Source: an uncultured Prevotellaceae bacterium (GTDB lineage: Bacteria; Bacteroidota; Bacteroidia; Bacteroidales; Bacteroidaceae). Taken from it: a stretch of DNA of 64,000 nucleotides. A program made the translations under genes and the position numbers. Positions within the stretch are counted from its first letter, which is position 1. Every line of letters begins with the position of its first letter. Under the pieces are notes generated by a model. That model searched no databases. It saw nothing but the letters and a program-made list of their open reading frames with translations, and was not told where the DNA came from. This document shows, piece after piece, positions 27,741 through 36,712 of the stretch. The stretch lies in the NCBI GenBank assembly GCA_902788605.1, contig CADAKX010000008.1, positions 48,142 through 112,141 on the forward strand, written 5' to 3'.

Positions 27741-28202
27741 ATGAGAATGATTAGAAAATATCTTCTTGCAATGGTATGTTGCTTGCCGATTGCCAGTATG
27801 GCTCAGCAGGCTGACTTGAGCATCCGCGATGCGCTGAAGTTGATGCCCGATTCGCTGGTGCCTTATCTCACCGTGAACAATCGTCTGGACATGATTGACT
27901 TTATGGATGCCAAGATGAAAGCGGCTGTTGACAATGCCTTGACGGGTGAGACGGAAATGATTTATCTTTCTGACGACTCACTGGCTATCAAGATGAGCGA
28001 GGCGAGTCTGTTGACGATGAAGGTCGTGAAACAAGATACAACATCGGTCATTGTGTTGCATCGTACCTATTATACAAAGGGAAACCAACATGAGACGGTC
28101 ACTCAGACCTTTGACTCATATTGGCTTCCCTTATCTAAGCCCGTCGTCGAATCTACGTTGTTGAGGCGCGACGACGAAATTCGTAATTTACCTCACTTCT
28201 GA
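27741..28202 (+). CDS. DUF3256-family secreted protein
   Basis: A 153-residue exported protein with a signal peptide ending near SMAQ (residues 1-24), then SIRDALKLMPDSLVPYLTVNNRLDMIDFMDAKMKA, which I associate with DUF3256, a small Bacteroidetes family of unknown function. The rest is probably beta-sheet with repeated short polar strands. It is likely periplasmic. The start may be the first ATG or the one two codons later. Its 3' end overlaps the convergent Spy-like gene by 10 bp. Confidence 0.75.
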   Translation: MRMIRKYLLAMVCCLPIASMAQQADLSIRDALKLMPDSLVPYLTVNNRLDMIDFMDAKMKAAVDNALTGETEMIYLSDDSLAIKMSEASLLTMKVVKQDTTSVIVLHRTYYTKGNQHETVTQTFDSYWLPLSKPVVESTLLRRDDEIRNLPHF

Positions 28203-28711
28203 TTGCCCTGTCTGTTGCCGCCACCGGGCCAGCGCCATTGCTGGTTCTGATTGCCCTGATTCTGTTGGTTCATCTGTGGCATCTGTGTGTTGGGTCTGTT
28301 GAATCGTCGCAACATTCGGCGGTGGAAACGATCCTCAGCCTGCAGAACCTCATAGAGTTTTGAGGCAGGCATGATTTCCAGGAACTTTTCGTGATAACAT
28401 TGCTGAATGCGCTTCAGTTCCAAGTCGATGGCGTCACGCTCGCGAATGGCCTTCAGGCATGAACTCTCGTCGTGAGGGCGCTGCATGCCCAGAATGCGCT
28501 GTTTTTCATAGATAGCGCGCTGTTTTCCTTGCATTTCCTTGTAGATGGGGAAGAATTTCGTGGCCTCCTGTGGCGTGAGTTTAGCCTGTGAGGTGATGAA
28601 TTCATGCAGTTCAGCGTCAAACTTCTCTGGCGAGAACTTCTGCTGATTCTGTGCCCCAATGTTCAGTGTGAACATCAGCGAAATGAGGAGATAGATTAGT
28701 TTCTTCTTCAT
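28193..28711 (-). CDS. Spy/CpxP-like periplasmic protein with Gln/Asn-rich tail
   Basis: A 172-residue exported protein: signal peptide (MKKKLIYLLISLMFTLNIGAQ), a helical body of about 100 residues with LTPQEATKFFPIYKEMQGKQRAIYEKQR, then a Gln/Asn/Gly/Trp-rich C-terminus. The LTPxE plus long charged helices resemble Spy/CpxP periplasmic stress proteins, which act as chaperones or heavy-metal sensors. It is the last gene of an operon with a sigma factor and anti-sigma protein, which suggests a role as their output or sensor. This is an inference from context. Confidence 0.7.
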   Translation of the reverse strand: MKKKLIYLLISLMFTLNIGAQNQQKFSPEKFDAELHEFITSQAKLTPQEATKFFPIYKEMQGKQRAIYEKQRILGMQRPHDESSCLKAIRERDAIDLELKRIQQCYHEKFLEIMPASKLYEVLQAEDRFHRRMLRRFNRPNTQMPQMNQQNQGNQNQQWRWPGGGNRQGNQK

Positions 28712-28772
28712 ACTCTTTCATTTTACGTGTCGGTCAGCCGACGTGCTTTACACATCTGCCGGCAGGCCATGT

Positions 28773-29165
28773 TTACATGTCTGCCAGCAGGCTTGCATAG
28801 ATGTCGTCATTGTCGAGCATAGCATAGTCTGTTGCCTCGTCGATATACGCGTCGCTATAGCTATGAACAGTGACGATGTTACTCTGGAGTTGTGGTGTTT
28901 CAGTCGTCTGTTTATTAAGGTGTTGGTATGTAGCTACACCAAAGACGGCGATGCACGTACAAGCAGCAGCATAGAACAGCGGTCTGAGGCTGCGCAGAAT
29001 GGCTCTCTTGGCTGGCTTGATCTCGTGAATCTGAGCTGTCTGCGTGCTTTCCTCAGGGATATTCTGCATAATCTGCTCAGTCAGTTGATCGAAGTAGCCA
29101 CTGGGCACCGTGAACGGGTTCCTCTTGCCCATTTTGCTTTCTATCAATACTTCTTCGTTCATCAT
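28773..29165 (-). CDS. Probable membrane anti-sigma factor
   Basis: A 130-residue protein with a cytoplasmic N-terminus of about 60 residues (NPFTVPSGYFDQLTEQIMQNIPE), one membrane helix (about residues 63-80, LFYAAACTCIAVFGVATY) and a short acidic periplasmic part ending DDIYASLLADM. The NPF.VP.GYF motif is typical of small proteins encoded after ECF sigma factors in Bacteroidetes. It lies 44 bp downstream of the sigma gene. A zinc-binding HxxxCxxC motif is absent. The role as anti-sigma is inferred from topology and position. Confidence 0.72.
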   Translation of the reverse strand: MMNEEVLIESKMGKRNPFTVPSGYFDQLTEQIMQNIPEESTQTAQIHEIKPAKRAILRSLRPLFYAAACTCIAVFGVATYQHLNKQTTETPQLQSNIVTVHSYSDAYIDEATDYAMLDNDDIYASLLADM

Positions 29166-29209
29166 ATCCTTAAATGTTTATTGTTTAGACGTTTATATGT
29201 ATAAATGGT

Positions 29210-29761
29210 TTAATCATTCCGCTTAAAAAATTCAGAGATTTTTTTCACGGCTATGTGATATGAGGCTTTCAGTCCACCTTCCGAGGTTCCGAGTATCTTG
29301 CTGATTTCGCTGTATTTCATCTCGTCATAGTAGCGCAGCATGAATACTGTCTTCTGTACATCGGGTAGCTGTGCGATGGCTTCCTGCAGTTGTGCTTCAG
29401 TCTCGTCGCCATCGAAATAGTTGTCGGCCATGAGTTGGTTGGCGAGTCCCAGTTCTTCGTCATCCGTGCTTTGCAGCGGGTGGTTTTTCTGTTTGCGTGT
29501 AAAGTCGAGAGCTTCGTTGATGGCAATGCGTGATAGCCATGTAAACAGTTTCGAGTCACCTTTAAAGGTGTCTAGTGAAGTCCATGCCTTCATGAACGCA
29601 TTTTGCAGCACATCATTACTGTCTTCATGAGTCAGTACGATGCGACGTACCTGCCAATACAACTGTTCGCTGTATTGTCTGACCATCATTTCGAATCCTC
29701 TTCTTCGTGTGGTCTGATTCTTGATGAGCTCTTTCAAACGCTCGTCATCATGCTGTTGCAT
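29210..29761 (-). CDS. ECF RNA polymerase sigma factor
   Basis: A 183-residue sigma-70 family protein of the extracytoplasmic-function class. Region 2 includes DVLQNAFMKAWTSLDTFKGDSKLFTWLSRIAINEALDFTRK, and region 4 includes LPDVQKTVFMLRYYDEMKYSEISKILGTSEGGLKASYHIAVKKI as the helix-turn-helix. It directs RNA polymerase to stress promoters when released by its anti-sigma. It follows the L,D-transpeptidase gene by 3 bp and precedes the probable anti-sigma gene. I see no separate promoter, so expression depends on the upstream operon promoter at 31657-31688 or on a signal inside the transpeptidase gene. Confidence 0.93.
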   Translation of the reverse strand: MQQHDDERLKELIKNQTTRRRGFEMMVRQYSEQLYWQVRRIVLTHEDSNDVLQNAFMKAWTSLDTFKGDSKLFTWLSRIAINEALDFTRKQKNHPLQSTDDEELGLANQLMADNYFDGDETEAQLQEAIAQLPDVQKTVFMLRYYDEMKYSEISKILGTSEGGLKASYHIAVKKISEFFKRND

Positions 29762-29764
29762 CTC

Positions 29765-31363
29765 TTATTGATGGACGTTTTTCGGCAGGAATGGTTTAAT
29801 TGCTTTGATAATCTGGATATCGTATTCATAGCGATCGGGCCAGGTTTCAAACTCTCCTGTTTCTGGATTAGGGTAATAAGTGTAATAGTCTATAGACAGC
29901 GGTATGTTGGGCTTCACGTATGCCAGATTAATCAGGCGTATGGGGTCCTCGCTGTGTTCTTCGTTATGTTCCTTGAGGTATTTGATGCCCTGTTCGGTTT
30001 CGGGCTTCATGTCGATGGACAGGCGTATTTTGTCGAGCATCCACTCGTCGGGTTTGTTGAGCACGAAGAGTAATAAGTTGAACGGTCGTTGCACGCGCAC
30101 GCACCCGTGGGAGATGGTGCGTCGATCCCTATCGAAGGCACCGTGGTTGTTGGTGTCGTGTAGATAGACGTCAAATTGGTTTTTGAATCGGAAGATGATG
30201 CGTCCCAGTGAGTTGCTTTTTCCGCTGTGCTGAGCCACGCGATAGTCTCCGCTGCGCAGTTGGCGTGTGGTGATGACCTTCGGGCTGATGGTGTCTCCCG
30301 TGTTGCGGTTGACGATGAAGTAGTCGTTGCGTGCAAAGTAGGTCGAGTCTCCGGCATGGGCGCTCACCTCGTCGCGCAGGATAGAACTGGGGATGTTCCA
30401 TTCGGGATTGAACTGCATGTAGCTGATTTGGCTTTCCAGCAGTGGTGTCTTGGTCTTCCATGCTCCGCAGCAGATGCGCATCGTGAGGATGCTGTCGGGG
30501 CAGATGGCCCACAGCTGCTGGGCGGGAATGTTGACGAAGATATGCTTGTCGTTGGGCTCTACGGTCTGGATGTGACGCCAGCGCAGACGCTCCATGTTGC
30601 TCAGTATGCGTTCGCGGTTGGTGCCTGTCGAGTCGTTTTTGAGTTCCTGCTTCAGGCGTGCGTAGATTGGGTGTCGCGACTCCAGGCTCTGCAGATAGGC
30701 TGTGGGGTCGTCATCGGCGGCATGCTTCAGTGCTGTTGCCAGGAAGTTGTCGTCGGCCTTTTCGAGGTCAATGTCGTAGATGATGCGATATCCACCTTCC
30801 TTGCGCGGGTCGAGTTTGTTGAGCATGCGATGTGGGTTGGTGAATCCATAGCGTTGTCCCTGAGCATAGCGCAGATATGCCTTGGTGAGGTGGTATTCCA
30901 GGGTGGCCATTGTCTCTGTGGCGCTCACGTGGGTGGAATCGAAGTCCATCTGACGCAGGTGAGTGACTTCCGTCTGGATGTCGTCGGTGAAAAATGCTTG
31001 GGGAGTGAAGCCCATCTCGGTGGCTTTCTTTTTGAAGAAATCGGTCAGCAGGTCGGCTTTGGCTATGAAGTCCATATCGTCTGACAGCCAAAACCATTTG
31101 CCGTTATCTTTATAATACTGATTGACTTTTTTGTCGGTGGTCAGCGAGTCGCGTTTGGACACGACGAAATGCTGCAGCCATTGCTGCGCATGGGTGAGAC
31201 TATCAGAAAATAATTGCTGTCGCTGGTTGGCTAAGGCCTCTTCTTCTGGCGAGACGCTATGCCATAGGCACGAGTTGAGCGTGCCGAGCATCAAGAGTCC
31301 GGATAAGAGGGTTAGCGCAAAGTGACCTTGCGTACTGTTTTTCCAACTTTCAGAATGTAACAT
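29765..31363 (-). CDS. YcbB-like L,D-transpeptidase, lipoprotein
   Basis: A 532-residue murein enzyme that can form 3-3 cross-links. An N-terminal membrane segment ends in a lipobox-like LNSC (Cys32). A scaffold and peptidoglycan-binding-like region follows, and the catalytic YkuD domain has HDTNNHGAFDRDRRTISHGCVRV with the nucleophile Cys in SHGCVR. Its start overlaps the upstream type IX-tail gene by 52 bp, an unusually long overlap; a later start would remove part of the signal segment. Sitting in one operon with a sigma/anti-sigma pair, it probably belongs to an envelope stress response. Confidence 0.9.
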   Translation of the reverse strand: MLHSESWKNSTQGHFALTLLSGLLMLGTLNSCLWHSVSPEEEALANQRQQLFSDSLTHAQQWLQHFVVSKRDSLTTDKKVNQYYKDNGKWFWLSDDMDFIAKADLLTDFFKKKATEMGFTPQAFFTDDIQTEVTHLRQMDFDSTHVSATETMATLEYHLTKAYLRYAQGQRYGFTNPHRMLNKLDPRKEGGYRIIYDIDLEKADDNFLATALKHAADDDPTAYLQSLESRHPIYARLKQELKNDSTGTNRERILSNMERLRWRHIQTVEPNDKHIFVNIPAQQLWAICPDSILTMRICCGAWKTKTPLLESQISYMQFNPEWNIPSSILRDEVSAHAGDSTYFARNDYFIVNRNTGDTISPKVITTRQLRSGDYRVAQHSGKSNSLGRIIFRFKNQFDVYLHDTNNHGAFDRDRRTISHGCVRVQRPFNLLLFVLNKPDEWMLDKIRLSIDMKPETEQGIKYLKEHNEEHSEDPIRLINLAYVKPNIPLSIDYYTYYPNPETGEFETWPDRYEYDIQIIKAIKPFLPKNVHQ

Positions 31364-31629
31364 CCTTTGGCCAGGTTGAGTTCAATGCGCTGTGAAGGTC
31401 CTTCGATTTTGTAGGCTGCGATGGCCTTGCCCGTGAGTGACATGATTTCAAGCGTCATGCCTTGGGCGTCTTGTACGGTTACGCTCTTATTCTGAATCTT
31501 TATAGTGGGGGCATTCTCCTCAACTTGCTCAGCGATGCCCAGTTCGGTAACCATGTTCGCAGCGGCGTTGGCTGGAACACTCATTCCGAGTAGCATTGCG
31601 GTGGCTATTATGAGTAGTTTCTTTTGCAT
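31312..31629 (-). CDS. Short secreted protein with type IX-like C-terminal sorting domain
   Basis: A 105-residue protein: signal peptide MQKKLLIIATAMLLGMSVPANA, a short linker rich in Glu/Asn, then a domain EIMSLTGKAIAAYKI...INLAKGCYILKVGKTVRKVTL-like that resembles the Por/type IX secretion C-terminal sorting domain, which directs proteins to the cell surface. Nothing but the sorting domain is present, so the cargo is missing. An ATG at 31641 (METLMQ) is an alternative start; the frame upstream of it overlaps the promoter. First gene of the operon, overlapping the L,D-transpeptidase gene by 52 bp. Confidence 0.7.
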   Translation of the reverse strand: MQKKLLIIATAMLLGMSVPANAAANMVTELGIAEQVEENAPTIKIQNKSVTVQDAQGMTLEIMSLTGKAIAAYKIEGPSQRIELNLAKGCYILKVGKTVRKVTLR

Positions 31630-31656
31630 AAGCGTTTCCATTAATCTATTTGGTGG

Positions 31657-31688
31657 CAAAGATAAGGAAAATCCTTGAAAACTCCAAA
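31657..31688 (-). promoter_or_regulatory. Bacteroidetes-type promoter for the envelope operon
   Basis: On the minus strand TTTG (31685-31688) and TAtcTTTG (31657-31664) are 20 bp apart, upstream of the type IX-tail gene. It is the only clear promoter found for the operon at 28193-31629. Confidence 0.75.
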
Positions 31689-31710
31689 ATATTTTCTCTT
31701 TTTTTTCTTT

Positions 31711-32628
31711 TTACACGTCAAAAACCTTCATTTCGGCCGTCAGATGGGCGTTTTGGAAGACTTCCTTGGCCTCGTTGAGCAGGATGTTTTCGTCGACGTA
31801 TCGGGCGCTGAAATGGCCCAGCAGTAATTTACCTACATGGGCGTCGCGTGCCACGGTGGCTGCCTGTCGTGCTGTGCTGTGGAAGTATTTTTTTGCACCG
31901 TCCTCCTTGTCGCTGGCATAGGTGCTCTCGTGATAGAGTGTGTTGATACCTTCGAGCAGCGTGTGCAGCTGGGGCATGTAGCGGGTGTCTGAGCAATAGG
32001 CATAGGCACGCGGCGTGTCGGCAGGCGTCACCAGTCGTTCGTGTGGAATCTCGGTGCCGTCGGGCAGTGTGTAGCCCTGTCCAGCCTTGATGTTGTTGAT
32101 TTGCGAGAGTGGTATGCCATACATGTCGATCATTTCGCGGCGTATGTGGGGCTGTGTGGGTTTTTCGCGGAACAGGAAGCCGGCGCAGGGCATGCGGTGG
32201 TCCAGGGGGATGGACTCGACGCTAAGCGAGCGGTCTTCGTAGATGACCTGATGCTTGGTGGTGTCAACGGCGTGGAATTCGATTTTATAGCCGATGTCGT
32301 AGTTGAAGAAGAGGTCGAGCTGTGCCTTGAGCATTGGTTCCAGTTCGGCTGGTGCATGCACGTGGATGGTGGCTGTTCGTCCCAGTAGCCCGAAGGTGGA
32401 CAGCAGTCCGATGAGTCCGAAGCAGTGGTCGCCGTGGAGGTGAGAGATGAAGATGTGCCCCACCTTCTCGAACGATAGTCCCGAGCGTCTCAGCTGTAGT
32501 TGTGCGCCTTCGCCGCAGTCCACCATAAACAATTTGCCTCGACACTCTACCACCTGCATTGATGGCAGATGGCGTGTGGTGGGCAGGGCGCTGCCGCAGC
32601 CCAGTATATGTACGCGAAATGGTTCCAT
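31711..32628 (-). CDS. rnz: Ribonuclease Z
   Basis: Endoribonuclease that trims the 3' end of tRNA precursors; a metallo-beta-lactamase fold of 305 residues. The metal motif is SHLHGDHCFGL near residue 61, with LGCGSALPT at the N-terminus, and YCSDTRY, NTLYHESTY and LLGHFSARY in the C-terminal half, all typical for RNase Z. It is the last gene of the mazG-lipoprotein-rnz operon, 40 bp downstream of the lipoprotein gene. Confidence 0.95.
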   Translation of the reverse strand: MEPFRVHILGCGSALPTTRHLPSMQVVECRGKLFMVDCGEGAQLQLRRSGLSFEKVGHIFISHLHGDHCFGLIGLLSTFGLLGRTATIHVHAPAELEPMLKAQLDLFFNYDIGYKIEFHAVDTTKHQVIYEDRSLSVESIPLDHRMPCAGFLFREKPTQPHIRREMIDMYGIPLSQINNIKAGQGYTLPDGTEIPHERLVTPADTPRAYAYCSDTRYMPQLHTLLEGINTLYHESTYASDKEDGAKKYFHSTARQAATVARDAHVGKLLLGHFSARYVDENILLNEAKEVFQNAHLTAEMKVFDV

Positions 32629-32668
32629 TCTTGGTGTTCAGGGATTTTGAGTGCCTGTGTGGGCGTTC

Positions 32669-33331
32669 TTAGATTTTATAGTCGCTTTCGTCTCCCGGGT
32701 CATAGTTGACGCCGTCCTGATATTCTTCTTCATAGACGGGATGCGAGTATTCGTAGGTCTCTTCGTCGCCTGAGATGACGAGTGAGTCGGGTGTCAGTTT
32801 GACGATATCATAGACCATAAACTCCTCGAGGTCGATGCCGTCCTCTCGTGTGGCCTGAATCTGCAACTTTCCGTTGAAAATTCGCCACGACTTATAGACG
32901 ATGCTGCTCTGGTCGATGCTCTCTGCCAGTCCGCCGCGCAGGATGCGGATGCCCGTTTCCGAGCTGCCGTCGATGGGGTTTGGCATGACCCAGTCGCCGT
33001 GAAGGATTGACTTGTTGATGACCAGTGTGGCCTCGGTCGTGTCTTTGTTGACCAGAATTGCGAGTTCGTCGCCCACGGCATAGCCACCGTAAACCTTGTT
33101 AAGGTCACGCGCTCTGGTGACGCTGACGGTGATGGTGTCGCCCGTGTCGGTGATCAGTTGCAGGGTGTTCATGGCCGACCCTTCGCCACAGAATCCGTAG
33201 ATGGTCGAGTCGCGATAGGCGTATTCTGTATCGTCTTGGTTGTCGTTTTGCGAATATTGCTGTTTTGGCGTACTGTTACAGGCTGCCAGCATAGCTATGG
33301 CGCTGAAGGCAAAAAGTAGTTTCTTTATCAT
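32669..33331 (-). CDS. Lipoprotein, lipocalin-like C-terminus, unknown function
   Basis: A 220-residue lipoprotein (signal MIKKLLFAFSAIAMLAAC, lipobox LAAC, Cys18). A Gln/Asn/Asp-rich linker follows, then a beta-rich region. The C-terminal part SSIVYKSWRIFNGKLQIQATREDGIDLEEFMVYDIVKLTPDSLVISGDEETYEY resembles the lipocalin-like proteins common in Prevotella, in pattern only. The tail is very acidic (EEEYQDGVNYDPGDESDY). It lies 21 bp after mazG. I cannot assign a ligand. Confidence 0.7.
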   Translation of the reverse strand: MIKKLLFAFSAIAMLAACNSTPKQQYSQNDNQDDTEYAYRDSTIYGFCGEGSAMNTLQLITDTGDTITVSVTRARDLNKVYGGYAVGDELAILVNKDTTEATLVINKSILHGDWVMPNPIDGSSETGIRILRGGLAESIDQSSIVYKSWRIFNGKLQIQATREDGIDLEEFMVYDIVKLTPDSLVISGDEETYEYSHPVYEEEYQDGVNYDPGDESDYKI

Positions 33332-33352
33332 TTTTTTTCTGTTGTTGTTGGT

Positions 33353-34219
33353 TTATTGTTCTTGGTGGTCTTTTTCGGCCTGTTTGGCCTCGTTCCACAG
33401 GGCGTCCATCTCCTCGAGTGTCATCTCTGTGAGCGGTTTGCCGGCCTTGATGGAGTGCTCTTCGATGTAGTTGAAGCGGCTGATAAACTTGCGGTTGGTG
33501 CGCTCCAGAGCGTTGTCGGGGTTCAGGTGATAGAGTCGTGCGGCATTGATAACCGAGAAGAGGAAGTCGCCCAGTTCGTTGGTAGATGTCTCCTTGTCCT
33601 CGCGTGCCAGCTCGGCTTCCAGTTCGTTGAGCTCCTCGCGTACTTTCTGCCACACGTCCTCGCGCTTCTGCCAGTCGAATCCCACGTTGCGTGCCTTGTC
33701 CTGGATGCGGTAGGCCTTGATGAGCGATGGCAGGGCTGCGGGCACGCCCGAGAGTACACTCTTGTTGCCGTCCTTCTCCTTCAGTTTTATCTGCTCCCAG
33801 TTCTGCAGCACCTGTTCCGACGTCTTGGCGTTGGCAAACTCGCGCTCGCTGTTGTCTTCGCCGTAGGGCAGGGGCTTGGGTTCTGGTGCGCCCACCTGCG
33901 AGGGGTGGTATATATGCGGGTGTCGGAAGATCAGTTTGTCGGCCTGTCGGTTCAGCACGTCGGCCATATCAAACTCTCCCTTTTCAGCGCCAATCTTGGC
34001 GTAGAAGCACACATGCATCAGCACGTCGCCCAGTTCTTTCATAATCTCGTGCTGGTCGTCTCGGCTCAGCGCGTCGCAGAGTTCGAAGGTCTCTTCTATG
34101 GTGTTCGGCCTCAGGCTCTCGTTGGTTTGCTTTTTGTCCCACGGGCATTTTTCCCTCAGCTGGTCCAGTACGTCCAGCAGTCGTCCGAAGGCCTTCATCT
34201 GTTCTTCTCTTGTATGCAT
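33353..34219 (-). CDS. mazG: Nucleoside triphosphate pyrophosphohydrolase MazG
   Basis: Hydrolyses NTPs to NMP and pyrophosphate, a house-cleaning enzyme that also affects the stringent response in some bacteria. I start at 34219 (MHTREEQMKAFGRLL), giving 288 residues; upstream codons lie in the promoter. Two MazG domains are present. The first has CPWDKKQTNESLRPNTIEETFELCDAL and ELGDVLMHVCFYAKIG, and the second EELNELEAEL and NELGDFLFSVINAARLY, with ExxE metal ligands. The promoter at 34256-34287 is just upstream. Confidence 0.94.
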   Translation of the reverse strand: MHTREEQMKAFGRLLDVLDQLREKCPWDKKQTNESLRPNTIEETFELCDALSRDDQHEIMKELGDVLMHVCFYAKIGAEKGEFDMADVLNRQADKLIFRHPHIYHPSQVGAPEPKPLPYGEDNSEREFANAKTSEQVLQNWEQIKLKEKDGNKSVLSGVPAALPSLIKAYRIQDKARNVGFDWQKREDVWQKVREELNELEAELAREDKETSTNELGDFLFSVINAARLYHLNPDNALERTNRKFISRFNYIEEHSIKAGKPLTEMTLEEMDALWNEAKQAEKDHQEQ

Positions 34220-34255
34220 TCTTCTGTTTAAAAATGTGTTGCGAATATGATACTG

Positions 34256-34287
34256 CAAAGGTACAAAATATTTTTGAATTGTGCAAG
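34256..34287 (-). promoter_or_regulatory. Promoter for the mazG operon
   Basis: On the minus strand TAccTTTG (34256-34263) with CTTG (34284-34287) 20 bp upstream. The -33 element differs from consensus at one base. Confidence 0.65.
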
Positions 34288-34307
34288 AGGCAGGTGAAAT
34301 TTTTTTT

Positions 34308-34498
34308 GTCGCCACATTGTCACATTGCCACTTTGCCACATTAAGGTGGTGGCGATATGCGGGGTGGCTGATAAGAAAAAAGAAGTAATATAATTATAAT
34401 AATAATATATTATAATATATTATTATTATAAACCATAGTCCTACGGTATTGTGGTACATGCTTAATGTGGCAAAGTGGCAAAGTGGCGTTGTGGCAAA
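34308..34498. repeat. 191-bp fold-back repeat element (MITE-like), non-coding
   Basis: Arms of 38 bp (34308-34345 and 34461-34498) are inverted copies with six mismatches; the inner 21 bp (34325-34345 and 34461-34481) match perfectly. Each arm consists of 8 bp units of the type GTGGCAAA or TTGCCACA. A 38 bp perfect AT palindrome lies between the arms. There is no coding frame I would trust. It occupies most of the 486 bp gap between mazG and the ABC-F gene. It could be a mobile repeat or a transcription-related structure. Confidence 0.75.
34394..34431. repeat. 38-bp perfect AT-only palindrome
   Basis: Every base from 34394 to 34431 is A or T and the sequence equals its own reverse complement. 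It sits near the middle of the fold-back element and would extrude easily as a cruciform. Confidence 0.9.
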
Positions 34499-34528
34499 TC
34501 GGGACGGGCGAGAGTGGGACATCGTTTT

Positions 34529-34572
34529 GCTGGGAGAGAAAGGCCGAAACGCTGGGAGAGAAAGGCCGAAAC
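34529..34572. repeat. Two perfect tandem copies of a 22-bp unit
   Basis: GCTGGGAGAGAAAGGCCGAA plus AC is repeated exactly at 34529-34550 and 34551-34572, followed by GCT as a partial third copy. Non-coding, 70 bp upstream of the ABC-F promoter. Confidence 0.9.
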
Positions 34573-34642
34573 GCTCAAAGTGGTGCGATGTGTTAAAATC
34601 TGCGGTGTTTTGCAAAATTTGACCCTTCTGGGATGCATATAA

Positions 34643-34674
34643 TTTGGATATTTCAAAAATTTATAGTACCTTTG
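34643..34674 (+). promoter_or_regulatory. Bacteroidetes-type promoter for the ABC-F gene
   Basis: TTTG (34643-34646) and TAccTTTG (34667-34674) with a 20 bp spacer, 31 bp before the ATG. Confidence 0.78.
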
Positions 34675-34705
34675 CATCGTATTAGTAGATAAAGAGAAAG
34701 CGAGT

Positions 34706-36652
<1,947 letters not shown>

Positions 36653-36660
36653 TGTCGGAG

Positions 36661-36686
36661 GTACCCCGTACCCCCGCACCTACGAG
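36661..36686. repeat. Short GTACCCC-type repeat before the M13 peptidase gene
   Basis: GTACCCC, GTACCCCC and GCACCTAC follow one another in the 60 bp gap after the ABC-F stop. The motif is closely similar to the CGTACCT tract at 38785-38819 on the other side of the peptidase gene. Confidence 0.5.
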
Positions 36687-36712
36687 AAATATATCATTTA
36701 ATTCAAACAATA

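Noticed and set aside
30227-31084. A 285-codon plus-strand frame opposite the L,D-transpeptidase gene
   Set aside because: The minus-strand gene has the catalytic SHGCVR motif and a lipobox; the opposite frame has neither function nor promoter.
33356-34231. A 291-codon plus-strand frame opposite mazG
   Set aside because: mazG is certain from its two domains; the opposite frame is a shadow.
34529-34572. Possible start of a CRISPR array
   Set aside because: Two direct copies touch without spacer and there are no cas genes in the window.
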